From Glaciecola punicea ACAM 611 (GTDB lineage Bacteria > Pseudomonadota > Gammaproteobacteria > Enterobacterales > Alteromonadaceae): a DNA stretch of 64,000 bases. Position 1 is the stretch's first letter. Every line of letters starts with the position of its first letter. The stretch covers positions 1-64,000 of the forward strand of contig NZ_BAET01000008.1 in assembly GCF_000252165.1 (NCBI RefSeq), read 5' to 3'. The notes beneath the pieces are model-generated. The model did not search any database. It saw only the letters and a program-made list of their open reading frames with translations, and was not told the DNA's origin. This document shows, piece by piece, positions 1-9,305 of this stretch. Position numbers and translations under genes: made by a program.

Positions 1-452
1 TTTAGCGCTTTGTCGCCATAGTGAATCGGCATTTGACGGCCTTTATTTGGGTCAAGATGATTACTGAACATCTGATTCATAAACTGATCAGTAGTATAGC
101 CGCGGTACACAAGTGCACCCTGTTCGCGATACTGCGACATGATCATATCGTCGCTGCTTAACGCGGCAGCAGAAGCGACTATTGCGGCCTCCTCTCCTCT
201 ACAGGCCAAGTAAAAGCTAATTCTGCCTTGGCGCTGAGCACCAATCATGCGATCGTCTAATAAACGCGTAAAAGACATACTCTTATATATTTTAAGCGCT
301 TCTTCTTTACTCAATTTGGGGGACTGCTGATTGTTTTTTTCTTCACCATGCTCGTCTAACAATTGCAGCATAGGTATTTCAAGTAAGCCATTCTTAATAA
401 TGTCTACTTCAAATATTAGCTTAATGCCGTGTAAATGATTTCTCTCTTGCAT
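1..452 (-). CDS. bkdA1: Branched-chain 2-oxoacid dehydrogenase E1 alpha subunit (partial, 3' end outside window)
   Basis: About 150 codons are visible, starting at the ATG complementary to 450-452 and running off the left edge. The translation contains 'RLLDDRMIGAQRQGRISFY' and 'SQYREQGALVYRGYT', the early part of the thiamine-diphosphate E1 alpha fold seen in 2-oxoisovalerate dehydrogenase alpha subunits. The enzyme decarboxylates the 2-oxo acids of Val, Leu and Ile and passes the acyl group to the lipoyl E2 subunit in the cytoplasm. E1 beta and E2 would be expected further left. It is divergent from the subtilase gene. Pyruvate dehydrogenase E1 alpha is the main alternative; the N-terminal wording favours the branched-chain type. 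Confidence 0.85.
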   Translation of the reverse strand, partial: MQERNHLHGIKLIFEVDIIKNGLLEIPMLQLLDEHGEEKNNQQSPKLSKEEALKIYKSMSFTRLLDDRMIGAQRQGRISFYLACRGEEAAIVASAAALSSDDMIMSQYREQGALVYRGYTTDQFMNQMFSNHLDPNKGRQMPIHYGDKAL

Positions 453-896
453 TGTTAACACCGTTACCTTATGAAATATAAACTTTTGCTGATAAATTAA
501 GCACTTTTATAAACAAACGCTAAGGGTCTTATTTTGACGCTTTTGTACCTCTATACTAATAAAGCTTGAGTTTATCTGTATTGCTAAATCATAGGAATGA
601 CAAATTTTAAGTGTGAGCTAATTCATAGTTTTACGCCAATACTAGGATACGTATCCTATTTGTAAAAATTATGTTTATATTTTACTACATATAATTAAAA
701 ACTATTAATGCAAACTACACTCTCAAAGCAGATAACCGATATATAATGTTCATTCGTCCAGATTTACGCTTCCAATAGATTTGTAGAAAATAATCCAAAC
801 CTTTAATGACGCATTAGGTTCTTATTGCTACAAGACCCAAACAGGTTCATCTGGTAGAGTCCGTATTCGATATCAAATAAATATCAGAGGAAATGA
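453..896. other. 444-bp divergent intergenic region
   Basis: AT-rich, gene-free interval between the leftward bkdA1 and the rightward subtilase; it must hold both promoters. A TATAAT-like box at 742-747 could serve the subtilase, but I see no convincing -35 at the right distance. The only clear structured element is the palindrome at 643-658, listed separately. Confidence 0.5.
643..658. promoter_or_regulatory. Perfect 16-bp palindrome, candidate operator
   Basis: TAGGATACGTATCCTA reads the same on both strands and lies between two divergent genes. Perfect 16-bp symmetry is typical of a dimeric repressor site, but I do not recognise the motif and cannot name the protein that would bind it. 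Confidence 0.45.
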
Positions 897-3800
897 ATGT
901 ATTTTCATAGAGTAATTATTGTTAGCGTATGCATTGTCATATGCGCTGCGTCTTTTGCCAGCGCGAGTAACAAGATAACAAATTCTTATGCGCTTAATAG
1001 CCAAGCTTTGTTGGCAATGAAAAATGCTCACGTTACTTTACAGACGCCCATGCGGGTTGTAAAAAGCAGTTCCAATATAAGCAAAGATTTAGGGCTGAGG
1101 CGTAAACAATTTATTTATGAGCCTGATTTATCCAAAGATACGCTGTACACCTATATTATTCAATTAAGTGAACCAGCCGTGGCACAAGAGCCGCGAGCGC
1201 TTTCTCAAATGAGCTCACAAAAGCAGCAAACCAACCGCGTCAATAAACAACGAAACGCTAGCTCTTCACAAAACGATGCAGTGAGCAAGCAAATGGCTAA
1301 AATTTTGCATCAGCAACAAGGTTTTTTGGACCAAAGCGCAGCGCAACTATTTACTATTAAACCACTGGCACGCTACCAGTATGGCATTAACGGCTTGGCC
1401 GTGCGCCTAACTCAGGCCCAAGCCCAACGTTTATCTGAGCTGAAGCACGTTAAGAACATTCAAAGAGAGCAAATCAGAAAACTTAACGCCGACCGCGGCC
1501 CAATGCTTATTGGCGCACCAAAAGTATGGGATGGCACCGCATTTCCTGGTGTTGGGCAAACGTCTGGCGAAGGAATTGTTATTGGTATTATCGATTCAGG
1601 CATAAATACCGACCATCCATCATTTGCCGAAGTAGCAGGCGACGGATATATTCATACTAACCCTCGCGGCAACGGCAATTATTTAGGCGATTGCGCCCGA
1701 AATTTTCCCGAACTATGTAACAACAAACTTATTGGGGTTTACAGCTACACTGACATCACCAACGACTATAGCGACACCAGTATTTTTCCGCCTAACTTAC
1801 CGCGAAACGGTGAAGATTACGGCGGTCATGGCAGTCATGTGGCGTCCATTGCCGCAGGCAACATATTGTTTAACGTTGATGAAGTGACCCCTAGTGAAGG
1901 TGAAGAGCGCAGCTCAGGCACGCCCACCGGTTTTATCTTTGCTCAAGTGTCAGGGGTTGCCCCGCGCGCTAATATCATTTCGTATCAAGTATGCTACGGC
2001 GGCACCAAAGAAGCCGGCGATTTTTACGGCGATTGCAAAGGCAGTGCTATTTTAAAGGCGATAGACGACGCCATTAAAGACAAAGTAGATGTGATTAACT
2101 TTTCAATAAGTGGCGGTAATAACCCTTGGCTTGATCCGGTGGAACAGGCTTTATTGTCAGCCCGAAATGCCGGTATATTTGTGGCGGTATCTGCTGGCAA
2201 CGATGGCCCAGAAACACTTAGTTCAGAAAAGACAGCACCATGGTATACCAGTGTGGCGGCCAGTGAACACGGTCGTGAAAACTTATTTATCAAACAGTTA
2301 GGGTCGTTTAGCGGTGGATCAAGTACACTAAATGCAATGTCAGGGCAAAGTAACACAGGATCATTAACTGCCGCCATTGTTTATGCAGGAAGCTTTATTA
2401 ATCCTAACGACCCGGGCGGCGATCCGGCGCAGTGTTTAGAGCCTTTCCCAAACGGTACTTTTAATGGTCAAATAGTGGTCTGTGACAGGGGCAATATCGC
2501 ACGTATTCAAAAAGCCATGCACGTGCGCGATGGCGGCGCAGGCGGCTATGTATTAGTAAATCTAGACGGCGGCGAAACCTTTTTAGCCAGTGACCAATAC
2601 GTAATACCCGGCATTCATCTTAACGCCAACAACGGCAATAGCTTAAAAGACTGGCTTAGATCAGGTCGAAATCATAGCGCTAGTATAAGCGCTGGGGTGC
2701 CATCTCAAGTCATTGATACTAGTCGAGTAGATGTGATGGCTAATTATTCTTCTCGCGGACCAAATAAAAGCATCAGCACTTTGGTACCCACCATAACCGC
2801 GCCAGGCAGCCGTATTTTTGCCGCCTACGCCGACGAACAGCTCGGTCATGATGGGCAAGAGCCCGCCGCAAGTAACTTTGCAACAATAGACGGTACGTCT
2901 ATGTCTAGTCCGCATGTTGCCGGCAGTGCTGCTTTAATTAAGTCCGCTAAACCAAACTGGGGACCAGATGAAATAAGATCGGCAATGGCCTTAACCGCCA
3001 TTACTAGCGTTAAAAAAGATGACGAAACGTCTACACGCACCATTTACGCTGACTTTTTCGATATGGGCTCTGGTAGAGTACAAGTAGACAAAGCGATTGC
3101 GAGTCCCTTTATTATGAGCGAAACGTCCGCTAACTATGCAGATGCAGATCCTGATAGATTGGGTGAACCTAGAAGCCTTAACCTACCCTCAATAACCGAC
3201 AATCGATGTGCTGGTATTTGCACATGGTCGCGCACGTTTACCGCGACAACAGACGCTGCGTTTGACTATGAACAAGTAGTTATTTCACCTGCCCTTAGGG
3301 TTGAGGCCACACCCTCTCGCTTTACCCTGTTAACCGGCCAATCACAAAGGGTATCATTTAGCATTAATAGTCTACAGGCTTCAAAAACTGACTACTCGTT
3401 TGCACTGGCAAGATTTACTTCGCCCGGTTTACCTGATGTATCATTGCCGGTGAGTATATTGTCATCTATCGGTAACTTTCCTCTTAGCATCGACATAAGT
3501 GCTAGGCGCAGCAACGACTCCTTCTTAATAAAAGATATAGACGCTATCAGTATTGAGAATTTCGAACTTAAAGCGTATAAGCCTGTTAAAGCCAATTCAG
3601 TCAAATCCACTATTGGCGCAGATAGTGATACAAGTAGTTACTTAGACAATGTAAATGAAGGCGTAAATATAACCCAAGTAAGGGTTATGGAAGGTGCTAA
3701 ACGCTTGGTGACGCGAATTAAAAAAACCAGCTCACGAGATATAGACTTATTTGTGCTATTTGATGGCAACGACGACGGTACACCTTCACTTATTGAGGAA

Positions 3801-5138
3801 ATTGCGCGCAGTGTCACTACAAATTCTTTAGACGAAATACATATAAACTATCCCAAAGCAGGCACTTATTTTATTGTGGTTCAAAATTATTCACCCTCGG
3901 GCGATAGCCCAGACACTTTTGAGATGCGTTACGCAATAGTTACTAACGAAGTAGCCGGGAGTAGCCTTAACGTAGACGCGCCTAGTAGATTGGAATCAGA
4001 TATGCCGTTTGATTTACGCATTATTTATGATTTACCTCAGTCAAAAAGCGGTGAGGATTACTATGGCGCTGTTGGCATGGGCACAAGTGTTGATGAAGAG
4101 GATATCGGACTGTTAAACATAGATATTACCCGTGTAGATAACGATGTATTTATAGACGGTATTGCAACACGCTTACGGGCTGGTGAAAGAACGTCATTAA
4201 ACGTAACGGTTGAGGCAAACCCGAGCAATGAAGCACGCGACTATCGTATTACATTACCGATTCCGGTAGGCGTTAAAATTGTCAATTTTTCTACGACTAA
4301 CAGCGGTCAATTGATAAACAATGAAATTGAGTGGCGTGTTAACAAGCCAGCAGGATCTTCATCAAACAGCACCTTGGACTTCACTATTGAAGCGCTGCAG
4401 GGCGTGTTTGCTGGCCCAATAATAATAAATATGAAAAGTGAACTGATTTCTTCTTCTTTCGCTGATGCTGAAACTAGCGAAAATTTTACCTCTGTTCAAG
4501 TTGAAGGCGCGCCTATCCTGAGCTTTGATGGAAACGACACTGCAAACTTAACCGTAACTGAAACCCAGATCTTAAACATACCTCTGTCGATTACAGAACC
4601 TAATAGTGACGATATAATAGTAAGTTTTCTGCAAACAGCAGGGCCTGCTGTGAGTATTACAACCTTGGCAGATAGTTATACTTTGCTAGCGCCTGCGATT
4701 GAGTCTGACACTCAGCTAAGGTATACCGTCACGGCTACTGATACCAATGGAAATTCAAGTACCGGCGCTATTGTAATTAATGTTGTTAACAATGCTTCAC
4801 CCATTATTTCCTCAGTTAATGCTCCCGTAAGCGCCATTGGCGGCAGATCAATCACGATAAGCGTTGTTGCAAATGATCCTGAAAACGATACGCTTTTTAT
4901 TCAGATAAACGGCCGAGATGTGACCGGTACAAGCGTTAATCTGACAACACCTATAGTCGGCAACAATGTAAGCTATGTTGTTTCGGTGAGTGATGGCATT
5001 ACCGCTGTTGAGCAAACCATAACGGTCAGTTTAAATCAAATCGCGGGATCTGATCCAAGCTCGGGTGGGGGGAGTCTAGCATGGTGGATTATATGCCTGT
5101 TACCACTTGCAATATTGAGAAGAGTTCGAAAGTGTTAA
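897..5138 (+). CDS. Secreted subtilisin-like (S8) serine protease with GlyGly-CTERM tail
   Basis: A 1413-residue exported protease. Order of parts: signal peptide (about 1-24), an I9-type propeptide ending in 'HVKNIQREQ' (about 75-200), and an S8 catalytic domain with Asp233 ('IIDSGINTDHP'), His311 ('GGHGSHVAS') and Ser668 ('GTSMSSPHVAG'). A PA domain is inserted at about 480-590. A PPC-like beta domain follows at about 910-1000 ('DIDLFVLFDGNDDG'), then Ig/cadherin-like repeats. The last 25 residues are a GlyGly-CTERM sorting tail: 'SSGGGS', a hydrophobic stretch with 'WWIICLLPLAIL', then 'RRVRKC'. In known examples this tail is cut by rhombosortase, and one is encoded at 13316-13942. A bidirectional terminator follows. 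Catalytic assignment is firm; substrate is unknown. Confidence 0.95.
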   Translation: MYFHRVIIVSVCIVICAASFASASNKITNSYALNSQALLAMKNAHVTLQTPMRVVKSSSNISKDLGLRRKQFIYEPDLSKDTLYTYIIQLSEPAVAQEPRALSQMSSQKQQTNRVNKQRNASSSQNDAVSKQMAKILHQQQGFLDQSAAQLFTIKPLARYQYGINGLAVRLTQAQAQRLSELKHVKNIQREQIRKLNADRGPMLIGAPKVWDGTAFPGVGQTSGEGIVIGIIDSGINTDHPSFAEVAGDGYIHTNPRGNGNYLGDCARNFPELCNNKLIGVYSYTDITNDYSDTSIFPPNLPRNGEDYGGHGSHVASIAAGNILFNVDEVTPSEGEERSSGTPTGFIFAQVSGVAPRANIISYQVCYGGTKEAGDFYGDCKGSAILKAIDDAIKDKVDVINFSISGGNNPWLDPVEQALLSARNAGIFVAVSAGNDGPETLSSEKTAPWYTSVAASEHGRENLFIKQLGSFSGGSSTLNAMSGQSNTGSLTAAIVYAGSFINPNDPGGDPAQCLEPFPNGTFNGQIVVCDRGNIARIQKAMHVRDGGAGGYVLVNLDGGETFLASDQYVIPGIHLNANNGNSLKDWLRSGRNHSASISAGVPSQVIDTSRVDVMANYSSRGPNKSISTLVPTITAPGSRIFAAYADEQLGHDGQEPAASNFATIDGTSMSSPHVAGSAALIKSAKPNWGPDEIRSAMALTAITSVKKDDETSTRTIYADFFDMGSGRVQVDKAIASPFIMSETSANYADADPDRLGEPRSLNLPSITDNRCAGICTWSRTFTATTDAAFDYEQVVISPALRVEATPSRFTLLTGQSQRVSFSINSLQASKTDYSFALARFTSPGLPDVSLPVSILSSIGNFPLSIDISARRSNDSFLIKDIDAISIENFELKAYKPVKANSVKSTIGADSDTSSYLDNVNEGVNITQVRVMEGAKRLVTRIKKTSSRDIDLFVLFDGNDDGTPSLIEEIARSVTTNSLDEIHINYPKAGTYFIVVQNYSPSGDSPDTFEMRYAIVTNEVAGSSLNVDAPSRLESDMPFDLRIIYDLPQSKSGEDYYGAVGMGTSVDEEDIGLLNIDITRVDNDVFIDGIATRLRAGERTSLNVTVEANPSNEARDYRITLPIPVGVKIVNFSTTNSGQLINNEIEWRVNKPAGSSSNSTLDFTIEALQGVFAGPIIINMKSELISSSFADAETSENFTSVQVEGAPILSFDGNDTANLTVTETQILNIPLSITEPNSDDIIVSFLQTAGPAVSITTLADSYTLLAPAIESDTQLRYTVTATDTNGNSSTGAIVINVVNNASPIISSVNAPVSAIGGRSITISVVANDPENDTLFIQINGRDVTGTSVNLTTPIVGNNVSYVVSVSDGITAVEQTITVSLNQIAGSDPSSGGGSLAWWIICLLPLAILRRVRKC

Positions 5139-5213
5139 GTGACGATACGTTTCAATATGAATCGCTAGCCACAGGGCTACATTTATTATTAAGTGAATAT
5201 CGCCGTAATAAAC

Positions 5214-5253
5214 AAAAAAAAGACAAAAGAAATGAGAGCTTTTGTCTTTTTTT
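5214..5253. terminator. Bidirectional rho-independent terminator
   Basis: An A-rich arm containing AAAGACAAAAG pairs with CTTTTGTCTTT, followed by a run of T. It sits between the convergent subtilase and lipoprotein genes and can act on either strand. Confidence 0.85.
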
Positions 5254-5304
5254 ATCAATTCATAACACTAGGCGTACATTAAAACACGTCTAAAATACTA
5301 TTAA

Positions 5305-5655
5305 TTAACAATCTTCAGTGCTTTGGCCAAGGCTTTCTTTAGTCGCAATACATGCTTCTTTCATTTTCTCAGCTGTCTCTTCTTTCATTTCGTCAGTGCT
5401 TTCTTTAGCGTCGCCGTACATTTCTTCAGCTTTGTCTTTGGCATCGTCATATGCTTCGGTCGCTTCGCCTTTAAGATTATTTACGCCGTCTGTTGCGTCA
5501 TTGAGCATATCTGTTGATTCTTCTTGAGCATCAGCAGCCATTTCCATAGCATCCTGTTTAACGTCTTCAGCAGACTCTTCTTGAGGCTCAGAGCAAGCAG
5601 CTAGAACAATGGTTGATGCAAATAAAGCGATCAATAGTTTGTTTTTTGATAACAT
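5305..5655 (-). CDS. Small acidic lipoprotein, predicted coiled coil
   Basis: 116 residues. The N-terminus is a lipoprotein signal with lipobox 'VLAAC' and mature Cys at about residue 21. The mature part is almost entirely charged and helical, with repeated 'DA..E', 'YDDAKDK' and 'YGDAKEST' units, resembling YtxH or apolipoprotein-like helical proteins. Two Cys near the C-terminus could form a disulfide. AGGAAT precedes the start. It is monocistronic and convergent with the subtilase. No specific function can be read from the sequence; a periplasmic stress or envelope-spacer role would be speculation. Confidence 0.75.
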   Translation of the reverse strand: MLSKNKLLIALFASTIVLAACSEPQEESAEDVKQDAMEMAADAQEESTDMLNDATDGVNNLKGEATEAYDDAKDKAEEMYGDAKESTDEMKEETAEKMKEACIATKESLGQSTEDC

Positions 5656-5779
5656 TATGGTTATTCCTTTTAGTTTTTGGAGAGCCGAAGATAGCGTTAT
5701 TCAAGCAATAAAGCCAATTATTGTTTTAAATTTATACCTGAGTATGACCAAAACGCTTGTTTTAATTCGCTAAATGAAT

Positions 5780-5956
5780 TTATGTTAAATTAGCAATACC
5801 CATTTCATTAGCAAATGGCTGGGCATTAATAGTGCGCAGATGATACTCACAACTGCTAATAACTATATCGAAACTATTTCTTGCAAATGCTGTCTCGCTA
5901 GCACGCCCGATGCCGCGATTGGCACCTGCAATAAACGCAGTTTTTTCATCATGTTC
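5780..5956 (-). pseudogene. Remnant of a short-chain dehydrogenase/reductase (N-terminal fragment)
   Basis: A 58-codon frame without a usable start reads EKTAFIAGANRGIGRAS, then ETAFARNSFDIVISS, then stops after about 25 unrelated residues. The first 35 residues match the SDR Rossmann N-terminus, with the nucleotide-binding motif of the AGANRGIG form. It lies on the same strand as, and overlaps by a few bases, the 3' end of the MATE gene. The in-frame codons before it are TGA, GAA, CAT, GAT, with no ATG. A nearby out-of-frame ATGATG suggests a small deletion near the original start. I read this as a decayed, truncated SDR gene. Confidence 0.65.
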
Positions 5957-7331
5957 TCACTAAACTGTCGTCTATAATCCTTTTTTGTATCACTTTGACA
6001 CGCATAAATAACAGCACTGCTGCCACACTTAAACCCGTAATAAAGCCAATCCAAAATCCCGCGGCTGCCATTCTAGGCACTAACATATCGGTTAATCCTA
6101 GCATCACACCTACGGGAAAACCTACCAGCCAGTAGGAAATAAAACTAATAATCAGCATTGCTTTTGTGTCTTTATATCCACGCAGCGCATTCGCTGAAAC
6201 GACTTGAATAGCATCTGAAAACTGAAACAAAGCAGCCAAAATAAGCAAGCTGGCCGCTGCTGTAATTACCGCCTTTTCACCACTATAAATACTGGCGATT
6301 TGATCATTAAACAGCAGTATAGTGGAGGCGGTGAACACCACCATGCTGACGGCCAATAGCATAGCCGCCCAATAGGCTTTTTTAGTGTGGTTGTGTCGAC
6401 CTTCACCAATTAAAAAACCAATCCGAATAGCCAGTGCCAAGCCAATACTTAACGGCAACATGAATATTAATGAAGACACATTAAGGGCTATCTGGTGCGC
6501 CGCCACAGTAAGGGCACCTAAAGGTGCTAGCATTACGGCAACCACCGCAAATAGCGCAACTTCAAACAATAGGGTAAAGGCAATAGGTAAACCTAAGCGC
6601 AACATATAATTTATGTCAGGCTTTGAAATGGGTAAAAAGCGCTCATACAGCTTGTATTTTTTTAGCTTTGTGGCGTAAAAAGTGTATGCAAATGTGGCCA
6701 GCGCCATGGTGTAAAATACCAGCATCGTCGCTAAGCCGCAGCCTGCGCCGCCCATTTCAGGCATACCAAATAAGCCATTGATAAAAATATAGTTAACCGG
6801 AATATTCACTAGTAAACCGGTGGCCATTATCATCATGGTCGGCACCGTTATAGACAAACCTTCGCAGTAATTGCGTAAGGTTTGATAAATGCCAAAGGCA
6901 GGCGCCGACAGCAAGACGTAAAATAAATAATCACCTGTTTTTTGTGCGAGTTCCGGCGTCATATCAATTGCCCCTACGGCGCCTGGAATAGCCAACAGCA
7001 GCAGCAGTACAAATACCGACATCCCCAACGATATATACAGCATTTGCTGCACAGCGTTGGCCACGTCAGCCGTGTTTTTAGCGCCGTCGTAGCGAGAAAT
7101 AATAGGCGAAAGCCCCAAGGTTATTCCCTGCATAAAAATGAGCACCGGCAAACTCATGCCAAAGCCAATGGCCACAGCCGCCATGTCGACTGAATTATAG
7201 CGCCCCGCCATTATGGTGTCAGACACGCCCATGAGAGTTTGCGTAACTTGGGCGATGAGTAAAGGCCAAGCCAAGGAGGCAAGGACTTTAAACTCTTTGA
7301 AAAAGCTATTATCTATAACTGCTGTGGTCAT
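5949..7331 (-). CDS. MATE family multidrug/Na+ antiporter
   Basis: 460 residues with about 12 membrane segments. The N-terminal part carries 'LAWPLLIAQVTQTLMGVSDTIMAGRYNSVD', shown here only in pieces: 'AWPLLIAQVTQTLMG' and 'DTIMAGR' are typical of the NorM branch of MATE exporters. These expel cationic drugs using a Na+ or H+ gradient at the inner membrane. The start ATG overlaps the rluF stop (ATGA), so the two genes are probably co-transcribed and translationally coupled. The substrate cannot be predicted. Confidence 0.92.
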   Translation of the reverse strand: MTTAVIDNSFFKEFKVLASLAWPLLIAQVTQTLMGVSDTIMAGRYNSVDMAAVAIGFGMSLPVLIFMQGITLGLSPIISRYDGAKNTADVANAVQQMLYISLGMSVFVLLLLLAIPGAVGAIDMTPELAQKTGDYLFYVLLSAPAFGIYQTLRNYCEGLSITVPTMMIMATGLLVNIPVNYIFINGLFGMPEMGGAGCGLATMLVFYTMALATFAYTFYATKLKKYKLYERFLPISKPDINYMLRLGLPIAFTLLFEVALFAVVAVMLAPLGALTVAAHQIALNVSSLIFMLPLSIGLALAIRIGFLIGEGRHNHTKKAYWAAMLLAVSMVVFTASTILLFNDQIASIYSGEKAVITAAASLLILAALFQFSDAIQVVSANALRGYKDTKAMLIISFISYWLVGFPVGVMLGLTDMLVPRMAAAGFWIGFITGLSVAAVLLFMRVKVIQKRIIDDSLVRT

Positions 7332-8092
7332 AGTGCGGAGGCTGGCGGTAAGTGGCTTGCTATTTTTGTTGAATCGGTTTTCATTGACTCGGTTAATGCA
7401 ACGTTCATTATGAGCATTTCTTGTTCACTTAAATGTCTGTATTGCCCCACACTGAGGCCTTTTAAATCTATGTGCATAATGCGTTTCCTGACTAAATTGC
7501 TTACGCTGTAATTCAAATACTCGCACATTCTACGAATTTGACGATTTAAACCCTGCTTTAATACAATTTCAAAGCTATGCTTGCCTATCTGCTTGAGCTC
7601 ACATGGCAATGTAACGGTATCGAGTATAGGTACACCTTTTCCCATCAGCTCAATAAATGCAGGCGTAATGGGCCTATCTACGGTAACGCGATATAGCTTT
7701 TCATGGGCATTTTCAGCGCGCAAAATCTTGTTGACGATGTCACCGTCGTTGGTCAATAAAATTAATCCTTCTGAAGGTTTGTCAAGGCGACCAATGGGGA
7801 AGATACGCTGTTTGTAGCCAATCGCATCTATAATGTTGCCGCTTATTTTGCGCTCAGTCGTACAGGTAATGCCAACTGGTTTATGGTAAGCAAGATACAC
7901 GCGGTCACTTTTATTTGTGGCTACAGGTGAAATAAGTTGGCCGTTTATAGTGACCTTATCGCCCTCACCTATTTTTGTGCCCAGCTCTGGTTGTGCGCCA
8001 TTTACGCGAACTTGCTTGGTTTGTATTAAGGCGTCTGCTGCTCGGCGAGAGCAAAAGCCAGTGTCACTAATATATTTATTGAGTCTTTTCAC
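7328..8092 (-). CDS. rluF: 23S rRNA pseudouridine synthase RluF-type
   Basis: 254 residues. An N-terminal S4 RNA-binding domain ('RLNKYISDTGFCSRRAADAL') is followed by an RsuA/RluB/E/F catalytic domain with the nucleophilic Asp104 in 'GRLDKPSEG' and the late motif 'GLNRQIRRMCEYLNY'. Members isomerise uridine to pseudouridine in 23S rRNA; RluF acts near U2604. The start is GTG. It sits 34 bp after the VWA gene and overlaps the MATE gene by 4 bp. RluB/RluE paralogues are the alternative; the 'VYLAYHKPVGI' form favours RluF. Confidence 0.85.
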   Translation of the reverse strand: MKRLNKYISDTGFCSRRAADALIQTKQVRVNGAQPELGTKIGEGDKVTINGQLISPVATNKSDRVYLAYHKPVGITCTTERKISGNIIDAIGYKQRIFPIGRLDKPSEGLILLTNDGDIVNKILRAENAHEKLYRVTVDRPITPAFIELMGKGVPILDTVTLPCELKQIGKHSFEIVLKQGLNRQIRRMCEYLNYSVSNLVRKRIMHIDLKGLSVGQYRHLSEQEMLIMNVALTESMKTDSTKIASHLPPASAL

Positions 8093-8126
8093 GATATTCT
8101 TTGTGCTGGAATGGTATATAGCGTGC

Positions 8127-9305
8127 TTATTTTTTCAATAAGGCTTTCATACCATCGGTTAATCCTTCTAAGGTTAAAGGATACATTTTATCTTTCAAGA
8201 GTTCTTTCATTATTTGAATAGACGCATAATAAAGCCAGTATTGTTTAGGCTGAGGGTTTAACCAAATTGCGTACTCAAAGTGATTCATTAGACGCTGCAT
8301 CCATACGCTGCCGGCCTCTTCATTCCAGAATTCTACACTACCACCTGGGTAAGTAATTTCATATGGTCCCATAGTCGCATCGCCTATAATAATAACCTTA
8401 TAGTCTTTAGGATATTTATGAATAATGCTGTAAACATCGCTTACCACATCACCTCGACGCTTGTTATCCTTCCAAACACTGTCATAAATGCAGTTGTGAA
8501 AGTAAAAAAATTCAATGTGTTTAAACTCAGCATGCGCCGCAGAAAACAATTCTTCACACTGCTGTATATGGGGATCCATAGAGCCGCCCACATCAAAAAA
8601 TAAAAGAAGTTTAATAGCATTGTGCCGCTGGGGCGCCATTTTAATGTCTAAGTAACCTGCATTTCGCGCCGTTGAACTTATGGTATTGCTAACATCAAGT
8701 TCGTCACTTGCCCCGGTGCGCGCAAACTTGCGCAGCCGCCTAAGTGCAACTTTAATATTGCGTGTGCCAATTTCCACGTCGTTAGACAAATTCTTATACG
8801 TGCGTTTGTCCCATACTTTTACCGCTGAATTATTACGATTTTTCTTTTGTCCAATGCGAACGCCCTCAGGGTTGAACCCGTTTGCCCCAAACGGTGATGT
8901 ACCGCCTGTGCCTATCCATTTATTACCGCCTTCATGGCGTTTTTCTTGCTCATTAAGCCGCTCTTGCAAGGTTTCCATTAGTTTATCTAGTCCACCTAGG
9001 GCTTCCACCTTCTTTTTTTCTTCGTCACTTAAAAACTTTTCTAATGCGTTTTTGAGCCAGTCGTCGGGTATTTCCTTATCGAGCAGGTCAATCGTCTGAA
9101 CGCCTTTGAAATATTCACCAAAGGCTTGATCAAACTTATCAAATTGACTTTCATCCTTGATGAGTACGGTACGACTGAGCAAGTAAAAGTCGTCCATATC
9201 GCCGCGCACAAGATCAGCTTTTAATACCGCCATTAAATCTAAAAACTCAGTAATACTGGTCTTTATTTTGTGCTTTCGTAGCGTGAAGAAAAACTCGATT
9301 AACAT
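8127..9305 (-). CDS. VWA-domain (CoxE-like) protein, partner of MoxR ATPase
   Basis: 392 residues. The N-terminal half is helical and charged; the C-terminal half is a von Willebrand A domain with a MIDAS-like 'FFDVGGSMDP' (Asp238) and a later 'IIGDATMGPYE'. The first MIDAS Ser is replaced by Gly, as is usual in this CoxE-like group. Such proteins pair with MoxR AAA+ ATPases as metal-insertion or protein-remodelling chaperones. The start codon overlaps the moxR stop (TAATG), so the pair is co-expressed. No client gene is adjacent, so the target is unknown. Confidence 0.85.
   Translation of the reverse strand: MLIEFFFTLRKHKIKTSITEFLDLMAVLKADLVRGDMDDFYLLSRTVLIKDESQFDKFDQAFGEYFKGVQTIDLLDKEIPDDWLKNALEKFLSDEEKKKVEALGGLDKLMETLQERLNEQEKRHEGGNKWIGTGGTSPFGANGFNPEGVRIGQKKNRNNSAVKVWDKRTYKNLSNDVEIGTRNIKVALRRLRKFARTGASDELDVSNTISSTARNAGYLDIKMAPQRHNAIKLLLFFDVGGSMDPHIQQCEELFSAAHAEFKHIEFFYFHNCIYDSVWKDNKRRGDVVSDVYSIIHKYPKDYKVIIIGDATMGPYEITYPGGSVEFWNEEAGSVWMQRLMNHFEYAIWLNPQPKQYWLYYASIQIMKELLKDKMYPLTLEGLTDGMKALLKK

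Noticed and set aside
534-557. TTGACG and TATACT as a plus-strand promoter for the subtilase
   Set aside because: Only 12 bases separate the boxes, too short for a sigma-70 promoter.
5081-5293. 70-codon plus-strand frame over the end of the subtilase and its terminator
   Set aside because: It overlaps the GlyGly-CTERM coding region in another frame and runs through the terminator hairpin; no ribosome-binding site.
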